From NCBI GenBank assembly GCA_015223225.1, contig JADFCQ010000004.1, positions 372,001 to 436,000 of the forward strand: a DNA stretch of 64,000 nt, written 5' to 3'. Positions 53,916-61,986 of the stretch are shown piece after piece. This DNA comes from Acetobacteraceae bacterium H6797 (GTDB lineage: Bacteria; Pseudomonadota; Alphaproteobacteria; Acetobacterales; Acetobacteraceae). The stretch's first letter is position 1; each line of letters starts with the position of its first letter. Position numbers and translations under genes: made by a program. The notes below the pieces were generated by a model. The model had not been told where the DNA came from and ran no database searches. It saw nothing but the letters and a program-made list of their open reading frames with translations.

Positions 53916-55391
53916 TCAGCCTTGGGGTGCCGTGTCTCGGGGCGGCGCCGCGGCACCGGTGGCAGCGATCTCCACCGCGGCCATCTGCGCTGCGTCCTGC
54001 GCGGCGCCGGACTTGGCGACGCGGCGCGGATCGGTATCGAGGGCGAGGCCGGCCTCGTCGAGCAGGGCGTTGGCCTCGCGGATCAGCTCGACCGCGGCGC
54101 GGAAGTCGTAGCCGAAGGCGCCGGCCGCCTCGGGCTGCGGCACGAAGCCGGCGCGCACCTGGGCGATCAGGGCGGTGGTGTCCTTCAGCGGGTCGATCAT
54201 CTCGTGCGCCGGCGGGACGTGGCTGACGCCGTCCGGCATCTCCGCACCCCACAGGCCGAGCAGCGCGCCCTGGGCGTGGAAGCGCTCGGCGACGGGACGG
54301 ACCAGCATCGGGATCAGCATGCCGTACTGGACCTGCTCGCAGAGCCGGCGGAACTCGATCTTGCCGGCACGGAGCGAGGAGTAGTTCGCCTGGGTCAGGT
54401 CGCCGGAGACCTGGTCGTAGGTCAGGCCGGCGCCCACCGCCGCCGCCTCCAACGCCCTGCGGGCGAAGGCGGCGTGCGACCCGCCCCCCGAGGGATTCAC
54501 CACCTCCACGCTGCCCATGCCACGGCGGTACAGGATCATCCCCGGCTCGAAGCTCTCGACCGCCCGGCCCTGGGCGTCGCGGAGCAGACCGGAAGCGGCG
54601 CCGGTGAGCGCCTCGTCGCCCTCCTCCGTGACCACCGCGGCGAGGCAGGCCTCGATCTTGGCCTTCATCAGCAGCGCCGCCTCGTAGTCCCCGAGATCGC
54701 GCAGCCGGAGCAGCACCGGCGCCAACCAGGAGACGTCGCGCAGCTGGCCGGGCCGGCGCTTGCGATAGACGTGCAGCACCTCCGACGCCGGGATGCGCTC
54801 GCTGCTCTGCCAGGTGGCCCCGGGCAGGATCCAGGCGGCGCCCGGATGCACGCTGTGCAGCCAGTAGCCGATCGGCGCGCCGGCCTCGCCGAGCGCGATG
54901 CCCTGGATGGTCGGCACGCCGTCCACCATGCCGTTGCGCGCCGTGTCGAGGTGATCGCTCTCCAGCACCTGCAGGCGCAGGCCGATCGGATTGGCGGGCG
55001 ACGGCGGCGCCAGCAGGAAGCGGACGAAGCACTCACCGCTCTCGACCACCGCCCGCATCACCAGCGCCTGCAGGCCGTAGAGGTCGAGCCGTCCCTCGGC
55101 ATCGCACGCGGTGCCCTCCGCCCAGCGTTGCCAGGCGCGGCCATGCGCGTCGTCCGGCCAGCGCGTGGTGATGCCGGCGCCGACGGCGTTGCCGGTCCAG
55201 AGGTCGACGATGCGGCTGGCGTAGGGGTCGTTGCGGACGGCGTCGCGGGCGCGGCGGGCGACCGTCGCGGCAGCCAGACCGATCTCGGCATTGGCGCTGC
55301 CGCCGGAGGGCGCCCAGGCAGAAGCGCGGTGGTCCCCCGCCGCGGCGTAGCCGCGCAGGACCTGCCATGCGTCGCGGAGGCGTCGGATCAC
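53916..55391 (-). CDS. Phage portal protein, lambda family
   Basis: 491 residues. RRARDAVRNDPYASRIVDLWTGNAVGAGITTRW and LYGLQALVMRAVVESGECFVRFL are the lambda gpB-like portal signatures; later segments (VSWLAPVLLRLRDLGDYEAALLMKAKIEA; YSSLRAGKIEFRR) also fit. Twelve copies form the DNA channel of the capsid vertex. Start overlaps the joiner stop by four bases. Confidence 0.93.
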   Translation of the reverse strand: MIRRLRDAWQVLRGYAAAGDHRASAWAPSGGSANAEIGLAAATVARRARDAVRNDPYASRIVDLWTGNAVGAGITTRWPDDAHGRAWQRWAEGTACDAEGRLDLYGLQALVMRAVVESGECFVRFLLAPPSPANPIGLRLQVLESDHLDTARNGMVDGVPTIQGIALGEAGAPIGYWLHSVHPGAAWILPGATWQSSERIPASEVLHVYRKRRPGQLRDVSWLAPVLLRLRDLGDYEAALLMKAKIEACLAAVVTEEGDEALTGAASGLLRDAQGRAVESFEPGMILYRRGMGSVEVVNPSGGGSHAAFARRALEAAAVGAGLTYDQVSGDLTQANYSSLRAGKIEFRRLCEQVQYGMLIPMLVRPVAERFHAQGALLGLWGAEMPDGVSHVPPAHEMIDPLKDTTALIAQVRAGFVPQPEAAGAFGYDFRAAVELIREANALLDEAGLALDTDPRRVAKSGAAQDAAQMAAVEIAATGAAAPPRDTAPQG

Positions 55392-55624
55392 CCGGTTCTC
55401 TCCCGCGAGAAGCTGGCCAGCGTCACAGAGGGCCGACGGGCGGCGCTGTTCTCCGCGCCGCGCAACATGGCCAGCGCCCGGCCGAGTTCGTCGAGGCTCC
55501 GATACTCGACGGTGCGGCCTTCGAAGCTCACGCGCGTGGTGCCGCCGGTGTAGGCCGCGGCCAGCGCCGCCGCACGGCTGCCCGCCGGCTGCGCCAGCGC
55601 CCAGGCCAGGACGGAGGGATCCAT
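55388..55624 (-). CDS. gpW-like head-tail joining protein
   Basis: 78 residues. The pattern GGTTRVSFEGRTVEYRSLDELGRALAML is typical of lambda gpW-type proteins, which stabilise the filled head and begin the connector. Here it comes between the unknown 202-residue gene and the portal gene, the same relative place as W before B in lambda. Start overlaps the upstream stop. Confidence 0.75.
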   Translation of the reverse strand: MDPSVLAWALAQPAGSRAAALAAAYTGGTTRVSFEGRTVEYRSLDELGRALAMLRGAENSAARRPSVTLASFSRERTG

Positions 55625-56232
55625 CACGCCGCCCGCAGCGTCGGCAGCGGCGCCGCCGCGTTGACGAGATAGGACAGCCCGCTCGGCGGACTCGGCATGA
55701 TCGGCGCGCCGGCCTGGTGCGTCAGCGGCGCGAAGAACCCGTTCTCGCTGCCGGCGGCGCCCCCGCCGGCGCCGCCATCCGCCGCGGCCGAGCCGAGCAG
55801 CAGCGTGTTGCCGCCGCTGAAGGCCTGGGTGCTGGTGCCGCGCACCGAGGGCGTGCCCGAGAAGCACAGCAGCAGCCACCAGATCCCGGCCGGGATCCAG
55901 CGCGGCCGCGCGAAGGGGCAGACCGCGCCGCCGGCGGCGGCGGTGTCGGCGTCCGCCAGCGGCTCCTCGATCAGCGCGCCGGGCCGGCCGGCGCTGTTGT
56001 CGGCGGCCAATGCCATGCGCAGGACGCCCGCCGCGCCGGTGGTCACGCTGACCGCCATGGCCGCGAACAGCCCGGGCCGGGCGAGGACATAGGGCACGGC
56101 ATACAGCCGGTTCGCCGTCATCGCGACGGCGCCGCCGACCGCGCGCGCATGCTGCGAGGCGTAAAAGCGCCCCGAGACGTAGGGCAGCATCGCCGGCGCG
56201 GGCGGTAGGTGGTGCTGGAACAGAGCGGTCAT
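55624..56232 (-). CDS. Hypothetical phage protein of 202 residues
   Basis: Not recognised. Gly/Ala-rich and beta-prone, with a Trp-rich hydrophobic segment in the middle (RWIPAGIWWLLLCFSGTP) and a Gly-rich stretch after it. MLPYVSGRFYASQHARAVGG begins a region that looks like a small receptor-binding or decoration protein. It overlaps the upstream stop in ATGA and the downstream gpW-like start by one base. Expressed as part of the head gene block. Confidence 0.6.
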   Translation of the reverse strand: MTALFQHHLPPAPAMLPYVSGRFYASQHARAVGGAVAMTANRLYAVPYVLARPGLFAAMAVSVTTGAAGVLRMALAADNSAGRPGALIEEPLADADTAAAGGAVCPFARPRWIPAGIWWLLLCFSGTPSVRGTSTQAFSGGNTLLLGSAAADGGAGGGAAGSENGFFAPLTHQAGAPIMPSPPSGLSYLVNAAAPLPTLRAA

Positions 56233-56582
56233 GCGAGGGGCCGGATGCCGAGGGTGAGGAGGCGCTCCGCCGCCTGGTCCACCGGCGCCGCGGCGAGGCC
56301 GGAGCGCAGCCTGAGCCAGCGCCAGCCGAGCAGCAGGGTGGGCGGCAGGGTGAGCGCGCGGCCGGCGGCGACCGTCAGCACCACCTCGTTGCCGAGGTGG
56401 TCGTGGAGGTCGGCCCAGGCCGCGGGCTCGCCCTCGTCGAGCGAGCCCTGCAGGGTGAGCGGGGCGTCGGTCCAGGCGGCGGGCAGCAGCAGCAGGCAGA
56501 CGCCGTAGCCGACGCTGGCGACGGGCCCGCTCAGCGCCTGGCCGGCGGCGATGCTGGTGCGCACCGAGACGATGGCGGCCAT
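56229..56582 (-). CDS. Hypothetical phage protein of 117 residues
   Basis: Beta-rich small protein starting MAAIVSVRTSIAAGQALSGPVASVGYGVCLLLLP, with WADLHDHLGNEVVL in the middle. ATG at 56582 has GGAG six bases upstream. It follows the terminase gene by 13 bases and overlaps the next gene in ATGA. No family recognised; perhaps a companion of the following 202-residue protein. Confidence 0.6.
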   Translation of the reverse strand: MAAIVSVRTSIAAGQALSGPVASVGYGVCLLLLPAAWTDAPLTLQGSLDEGEPAAWADLHDHLGNEVVLTVAAGRALTLPPTLLLGWRWLRLRSGLAAAPVDQAAERLLTLGIRPLA

Positions 56583-56595
56583 GTCTTTCTCCAGG

Positions 56596-58494
56596 TCAGC
56601 GCAGCCAGCCGCTGCGCGGCGCGAGCCAGCCACGCGGGCGATGAGTGTCGGTCGCGACCGGTGGCGGTGATGGGGGAGCGACATTCCCGCCGGTGGGAAG
56701 CTCGCTCGGTTGGAGTGGGGCGTTGGCGACCTGCTCGCGCAGCTGCGCCCAAAAACGCTCGCCGTAGCGGTCGGCGCCGAGCAGCCAGAGCGCGGCACGC
56801 GCCAGTACGGCGCAGTCCAGCGCTTCATTCCTCTCGCGCAGCTTCGCCCATTCCTGCCGGGCGAAGCCGCGGCGGTCCTTCACCGTGCGCAGCTGCTCGG
56901 CGACCAGCTGCTTCACCCACTCGGCCTCGATGCCCTGCGGCAGATGCACCCAGCCGGGCGGGAACTCCTCTGCGTCGCCGCGGCCGAGCCAGAGCCGGCG
57001 GTAGAGGTCGGCCTTCCAGGTCGAGACCGACACCGTCCACAGCTTGAGGCCGCGGCGGAGCTTGCGGCCATCGACCAGCGCATCGACCGGTGTCGGACCC
57101 TGCACCGGCTGCGCCCGGTTCCAGCCCTCGACGCCCTTGGTCGGCGCGATGCGCGGGTCCCGCAGCCGGCGGAGATGGCCGTAGACGGCGGCGGTGTCGC
57201 GCCCGCCGGTGTCGACGCAGGCCTTGGCTATGCGGATGGTGCCGCCGCCTTCGCGCGGCCAGTCCCTGGCGAGCAGCTTCGCCAGCGCATCCCACGGCTC
57301 CCGCTCGCGCGGGCTGCCGGGGATGACCAGGTGGTCCACCAGCCAGGAGGAGAACCCCTCCGCCCAGCCCCAGACGTCGCACTCGAGCCGGTCGTCCTGC
57401 ACGTCCACGCCCGCCGTCAGCACCAGCGCGCCTGGCGGGACGATGCCCATCCGGAAGTCCTCGCGCCGCTCGACCAAGCGCTCCCAGTCCGGCGCCTCGC
57501 CCTGCTCCTGCCAGGTCTCGCCGAGCACCGTGTTCTTGAAGGTCTTCAGGTCCTCGGGCTTCCCTTGCGCCGCCTCCCAGTCGCGGGCGATCTGCTCCCA
57601 GGAGAGCCAGCCCACCGGCGAGTAGAGTGCGGAGATGTGGAAGCCGACCGTGTGCGGGTCCTGCGCTTCCGCCGTGGGGCGCCACTCGCCGCCGGCCAGC
57701 ATCGCGGTCTTGTGGTGCTCCTCGATCCCTTCGTCGCAGGCTTCGCAGTGGTAGCGGACCGAGCGCGGGTCGCCCTTCTCCCAGCGCAGGCGCTCGAACT
57801 TGAGCCACTGCATCTCCTGGCAGTGGGGACAGGGCACGAAATAGCGCCGCTGGTCGGAGGCAGCGTATTCGCGCTCGATCCGGCTGCGGCCGGCGATGGT
57901 CGGGGTCGAGACCAGGAAGGCCTTGCGCCGCCAGCCGAAGGTCCGCGCCCGCGCCTCGGCCAGCGCGATCGGGTCGCCTTCGCCCTCGACGTCGCCGGGA
58001 TAGGCGTCCACCTCGTCGAGGAAGAGGAACCGCGCGGTCATCGAGCGCAGCCCGACCGCACTGTTCGCGCCGGTCAGCACCAGGATGCCGCCCGGGAATT
58101 CCTTCGACAGCAGCGTATTGCCGCTGTCCCGGGCGCGGGCGGGCGCGACGCGCTCCTTGAGCGCCGGCGTCTCCTCCAGCAAGGGGTCGATGCGCTGGCG
58201 CGAGAAGCGCTTGGCCAGCTCGACGGTGGGCTGCACCGCGAGCATCGGGGCCGGCACATGGTGGAGGATGTAGCCGAGCCAGCAGTTGCCGCTCTCGGTG
58301 GCGCCGACCTGGGCGCCCTTCATGAACACCACGCGCCGGGCGGGGTGCACCGCCGAGAGCGCGTCCATCACCTCGCGCAGGTACGGGGTCCGGCTGGTGC
58401 GCCAAGGGCCGGGTTCCGAGGAGGCACGGCTGCCGAGGATGCGGTGCCGTTCCGCCCATTCCGAGACCCTGAGCTGCGGCGGCGGACGGAGCAT
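56596..58494 (-). CDS. Terminase large subunit, GpA type
   Basis: 632 residues. Walker A-like MKGAQVGATES at 58-68, Walker B FLFLDEVDAYPGD around 156-167, and a zinc-finger-like pair CPHCQEM and CEACDEG in the middle match lambda gpA. The nuclease part follows (LTAGVDVQDDRLECDVWGW; VDTGGRDTAAVYG). It cuts and pumps DNA into the prohead with TerS. ATG at 58494 is used; the frame extends to 58650 but overlaps TerS. Confidence 0.94.
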   Translation of the reverse strand: MLRPPPQLRVSEWAERHRILGSRASSEPGPWRTSRTPYLREVMDALSAVHPARRVVFMKGAQVGATESGNCWLGYILHHVPAPMLAVQPTVELAKRFSRQRIDPLLEETPALKERVAPARARDSGNTLLSKEFPGGILVLTGANSAVGLRSMTARFLFLDEVDAYPGDVEGEGDPIALAEARARTFGWRRKAFLVSTPTIAGRSRIEREYAASDQRRYFVPCPHCQEMQWLKFERLRWEKGDPRSVRYHCEACDEGIEEHHKTAMLAGGEWRPTAEAQDPHTVGFHISALYSPVGWLSWEQIARDWEAAQGKPEDLKTFKNTVLGETWQEQGEAPDWERLVERREDFRMGIVPPGALVLTAGVDVQDDRLECDVWGWAEGFSSWLVDHLVIPGSPREREPWDALAKLLARDWPREGGGTIRIAKACVDTGGRDTAAVYGHLRRLRDPRIAPTKGVEGWNRAQPVQGPTPVDALVDGRKLRRGLKLWTVSVSTWKADLYRRLWLGRGDAEEFPPGWVHLPQGIEAEWVKQLVAEQLRTVKDRRGFARQEWAKLRERNEALDCAVLARAALWLLGADRYGERFWAQLREQVANAPLQPSELPTGGNVAPPSPPPVATDTHRPRGWLAPRSGWLR

Positions 58495-58519
58495 GGAGCC
58501 CGCCCGGCGCCGGACATGG

Positions 58520-59032
58520 TCACGGGTCCTGGGCCCGATCTCCGAGGCCTGGGGGATCGAAGCGATCGGCCGCCTCCGAAAGCAGGTCGGTGATGTGCCC
58601 CTGCAGGACCGTCTGCAGCAGGTGCGGGTCGACGCCGAGCTCGGCGGCAATCAGCCCGGAGACGCGGGCCGGCCAGTTCAGCAGCGCGTCGCGCATGGCG
58701 CCCGCGATCTCGTCGATCGTGGCGTTGACCTCCGCCACATCGAGCAGCCGGCGCTTGTTCTCATCGAGGGCAAGCCGCTGCGCCTCGACCTTGAGGGCGA
58801 GCTGCGCGACCTTCAGTCGGGCATAGGGCGTGCCCTCGGCACCCGAACCGCCAGCGAGCGGGGAGCGGTGCGGATCCGCGGTCTCCACCAGGCGGCGGCG
58901 GGTCTTGTCGATATCCCACTGGCCATCCGGCTCGCGGACGATGCGGCCGCTGCCCTCGGCCTTGCGCAGCGCCGTCTCGCTGATGCCGATGCGGCGGGCC
59001 GCCTCGCGGTTCGATGGGGTCATCTCGGGCAT
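58520..59032 (-). CDS. Terminase small subunit
   Basis: 170 residues. N-terminal helix-turn-helix (NREAARRIGISETALRKAEGSGRIVREPDGQWDIDKTRRRL) as in Nu1-type small terminase proteins, then a helical oligomerisation part (RLALDENKRRLLDVAEVNATIDEIAGAMRDALLNWPARV). It recognises the packaging site on phage DNA. It precedes TerL by 25 bases in the same direction. Confidence 0.87.
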   Translation of the reverse strand: MPEMTPSNREAARRIGISETALRKAEGSGRIVREPDGQWDIDKTRRRLVETADPHRSPLAGGSGAEGTPYARLKVAQLALKVEAQRLALDENKRRLLDVAEVNATIDEIAGAMRDALLNWPARVSGLIAAELGVDPHLLQTVLQGHITDLLSEAADRFDPPGLGDRAQDP

Positions 59033-59199
59033 GGCGGCGACCTCCCGCCGCGCGCGACGATGATGCAGGCCTCGTCAGGTTGGATTGACGGCGCGCCGGG
59101 AGGATCGCCGGCGCATGTGATCGCGCGGCACCGCGCATTCTGCGTGCGCCTCACGGGGCACGCAGCGCATCATCGCCGCGACATCAGCGGAGAAGCGGG

Positions 59200-59457
59200 A
59201 TGTCGCCGAAGGATCCCGAGAAGATGGTGATGGCGACCGCTTACGCGATGGCCATGGCGGACGGTGGCGTTGGCACGCCGCGGGTGGTTCGGCTCTACGT
59301 GGATGACGCGCGGAAGGTGCTGGTCGATGTACTGAAAGCGGCGAAGCGCCAGCAATGGGAGCTGTCGGAGATGCTGCTGGCGCTCGATCCGCCGAAGCCC
59401 AAACCGAAGCCCTGGGAGAAGTATCAGGGCCCGCTGCCGTCGCGCCGCGAGCCCTGA
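59200..59457 (+). CDS. Small plus-strand phage protein, unknown
   Basis: 85 residues from ATG at 59200, with GGAG seven bases upstream. The end is Pro/Lys-rich (PPKPKPKPWEKYQGPLP). It is one of only two plus-strand genes in the prophage. It lies between the terminase small subunit and a minus-strand DUF3489 gene, with a short gap on both sides. No family recognised. Confidence 0.55.
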   Translation: MSPKDPEKMVMATAYAMAMADGGVGTPRVVRLYVDDARKVLVDVLKAAKRQQWELSEMLLALDPPKPKPKPWEKYQGPLPSRREP

Positions 59458-59473
59458 GCCGTTCTGCGGGGCG

Positions 59474-60307
59474 TCACCCGGCGATGCGGTACACCGTGTA
59501 GGAGCCGCGGGCGCCCTCCTTGTTCGGCCCGACCTGGCGCACCCGCTCCAGCACCTCGACCGCGATCCCCTGGCGCTTCTTCAGCCCGGCGAAGAAGCCG
59601 CGGACCGTGTGCGGCGCCCAGCCGGTCGCCTCGGCGATCTGCGCCACCGTCGCGCCCTCGGGCCGACGCAGCATGGCCAGCACCTGCTCCTGCTTCGTGC
59701 CCTCGCGCGGCTTGCGCGGCGCTCCGGGCTCGCGCGGCATGCGTGCCGGCTTGCCGGCCAGGGCGGCGCGGAGACGCGCCATCGGGCCTTCGAGGGCGCC
59801 GATCATGTCGGTGTCGCGGTTGGTCGCGTCCTCCCAGGCGGTGAGCACCGCCGCGGCGGCATCGCGCAGGCTGCCCCGCGGCGCGGGGCCTGGCGCCGCG
59901 AGGGCCTGGTCGAGCAGGGCAAGGTCCTCCGCGCGGGTGGCGTCGTCCGGCGCCGCAGGCGCGGCCTGGGTGGGTTCGGTGGCGCCGGCGGGGTTGGCCT
60001 GCGGTGGCGCCTCCGGTGCGCCCTTGGGCGCCGCGTCCGGGGCCGGTGCGGCGCCCTGCGGGTCGATGCCGATGGCGCGCAGTCCCTCGTCCGTGATCTT
60101 CAGCAAGACGCTGTCGCCATCCACCATCCAGAGGGCCTGCGCATCGTAGGCGGGGCGGTGCACCGCGATCACCAGGTCGTTCTTCAGCAGCGCCTTCGCC
60201 ACCGCCTGCCGCGCCGCGGCCGGCAGCCGCTCGGGCGGGAGCGCAAGGTGCTCGGGGTGCCGCGCGGCGGCGGAGAGGATCGTGCGCTGGGTGTCGGTGA
60301 GCTTCAT
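59474..60307 (-). CDS. DUF3489 protein
   Basis: 277 residues from ATG at 60307 (MKLTDTQRTILSAAARHPEHL). Two helix-turn-helix-like parts frame a Pro/Ala-rich middle; the C-terminus GTKQEQVLAMLRRPEGATVAQIAEATGWAPHTVRGFFAGLKKRQGIAVEV is the DUF3489 domain, a winged-helix-like module common in prophages. A DNA-binding or regulatory role is likely but unproven. It sits before the methyltransferase genes' end, in the same direction as the late operon. Confidence 0.8.
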   Translation of the reverse strand: MKLTDTQRTILSAAARHPEHLALPPERLPAAARQAVAKALLKNDLVIAVHRPAYDAQALWMVDGDSVLLKITDEGLRAIGIDPQGAAPAPDAAPKGAPEAPPQANPAGATEPTQAAPAAPDDATRAEDLALLDQALAAPGPAPRGSLRDAAAAVLTAWEDATNRDTDMIGALEGPMARLRAALAGKPARMPREPGAPRKPREGTKQEQVLAMLRRPEGATVAQIAEATGWAPHTVRGFFAGLKKRQGIAVEVLERVRQVGPNKEGARGSYTVYRIAG

Positions 60308-60404
60308 CCTCGGGGTCCTCGGTCCGGCACCCGACCAGCCGGGTGCTACCGCCCCGAGCCCCGCCGGGCGCCACCCGGTCGGGGCCATGCGGGTGGCGAC
60401 CGCA

Positions 60405-60629
60405 TCAGCCGGCGTATTCGCCGCGCTTGAAGTGCTGGTCCGCGATGTCCTTCAGCTTCGCGGCGGCGTCCGCGAGCCAGGCGGTCTCGCCCCAGAGCAC
60501 CGCCTCGGGATCGGCGCCGAAGTGATCCGCGCTGGCCTGCTGCAACTCCGCGAGCAGCGCATCGAACTCGGCCTTCTTGGCCAGGAAGGCCTCGAGGCTC
60601 CGCTGCTGGTTGGCTTCGCGCTTGGTCAT
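60405..60629 (-). CDS. Small hypothetical phage protein
   Basis: 74 residues from ATG at 60629, with GGAG six bases upstream; ATG at 60650 adds seven residues. Helical and charged (QQRSLEAFLAKKAEFDALLAELQQASADHFG), no membrane segment. Conserved-looking small protein of the region between methyltransferase and terminase genes. Family not recognised. Confidence 0.55.
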   Translation of the reverse strand: MTKREANQQRSLEAFLAKKAEFDALLAELQQASADHFGADPEAVLWGETAWLADAAAKLKDIADQHFKRGEYAG

Positions 60630-60717
60630 CGGGCTCTCCGTCCTGCTCATCGCGTGACGGACCATTCGCGCTGCGGCGCGCCCGAGCCAAGCAACATGCA
60701 GCGTCAGATGATTGCTC

Positions 60718-61986
60718 TTATTGGGCTTTCTCGGTCATCCCAGCTTCGCCGACGCCGCGGGCCGCGGCGATGTCGCCGAAGGTGCGGTCCTCGCCGTCCA
60801 GGACGGCGGCCTCCCCGGTGGCCTCCTGCCAGCGCCGGACGATGACGTCGGCGTAGGCGGGATCGAGCTCGAGCAGCACGGCGCGCCGCCCGGTGCGCTC
60901 CGCCGCGATCATGGTCGTCCCGGAGCCGCCGAAGGGATCGAGCACGGTGTCGCGCTGCTTGCTGCTGTTGCGGATCGCGCGCTCCACCAGCGCCACCGGC
61001 TTCATGGTGGGGTGCAGGTCGTTCCGCGCCGGCTTGTCGAAGTGCCAGACGTTGCCCTGGTCGCGGGCGCCGCACCAGTAGTGCTGGGCGCCTGCCTTCC
61101 AGCCGTAGAGCATCGCCTCGAACTGCTGGTGGTAGTCGGCGCGGCCGAGCGCGAAGGTGTTCTTCGCCCAGATGATGGTGCTCGACCACTTCCCACCGGC
61201 CTCCTGCCAGGCGCGATGCAGCGTCGGCCACTCGGACGAGGACATGCAGACGTAGCAGGCGCCCTTCGTCACCGAGAGCAGGTTCGCCAGCGCCGGGCGA
61301 AGGAAGTCGAGGAAGCCAGAGCCCAGCGCGTCGTTGGCGATGGTCATCCTGGCCGCTGTGCCGCCCCGGTAGGCGACGTTGTAGGGCGGGTCCGTGAAGG
61401 CCATGTCGGCGAGGCGATCGGCACCGAGCGCCCGCTGCACGTCATCTAACCTGGTCGCGTCGCCGCAGAGCAGGCGGTGCTCGCCGCAGCGCCAGAGGTC
61501 GCCCGCGCGGGTGACCGGGACGGCGGGCGGCGGCGGGGCGTCGTCGGCGCCGTCTTCGCCGAGCCCGGCGTCGGCCGCGGCCAGCAGCCGGTCGAGCTCC
61601 ATCCCTGAGAAGCCGAGCACGTCGAGGTCCACCGCCGCCTCGTCGCGGATGCGGGCGATCTCGGCCGCCAGGAGCGCCTCGTCCCAGCCGGAGTTGAGCG
61701 CGATCTGATTGTCCGCGAGCCGCAGGGCGCGGGCCTGCGCCTCGGTCAAGTGCGCCAGCCGGATCACCGGCACCGCCGCCATGCCGAGGCGCTTCGCCGC
61801 CATGACCCGGCCGTGGCCGGCCACCAGGACGCCGGCGGCGTCGACCAGCACCGGGTTCACGAAGCCGAATTCGGCGATCGAGGCGGCGATCTGCGCCACC
61901 TGCGCCTCGGAGTGGGTGCGGGCGTTCTCGGCGTAGGGGACGAGCGCTACCACTGCCACGGTGGTGACCTGAAGCTCAGGCTGCAT
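60718..61986 (-). CDS. ParB-domain DNA methyltransferase (DPPY type)
   Basis: 422 residues. The N-terminal third is a ParB-like nuclease/CTPase module (VPYAENARTHSEAQVAQIAASIAEFGFVNPV, VAGHGRVMAAKRLG). The rest is a beta-class methyltransferase: catalytic TDPPYNVAY and SAM-binding LDPFGGSGTT, in that order. DPPY is typical of N6-adenine enzymes. Phages carry such fusions to mark their DNA against host restriction. Start ATG at 61986 overlaps the stop of the second fusion by 11 bases. Confidence 0.9.
   Translation of the reverse strand: MQPELQVTTVAVVALVPYAENARTHSEAQVAQIAASIAEFGFVNPVLVDAAGVLVAGHGRVMAAKRLGMAAVPVIRLAHLTEAQARALRLADNQIALNSGWDEALLAAEIARIRDEAAVDLDVLGFSGMELDRLLAAADAGLGEDGADDAPPPPAVPVTRAGDLWRCGEHRLLCGDATRLDDVQRALGADRLADMAFTDPPYNVAYRGGTAARMTIANDALGSGFLDFLRPALANLLSVTKGACYVCMSSSEWPTLHRAWQEAGGKWSSTIIWAKNTFALGRADYHQQFEAMLYGWKAGAQHYWCGARDQGNVWHFDKPARNDLHPTMKPVALVERAIRNSSKQRDTVLDPFGGSGTTMIAAERTGRRAVLLELDPAYADVIVRRWQEATGEAAVLDGEDRTFGDIAAARGVGEAGMTEKAQ

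Noticed and set aside
53922..55553. 543-codon plus-strand frame opposite the portal gene
   Set aside because: Shadow of the portal gene; composition is not protein-like.
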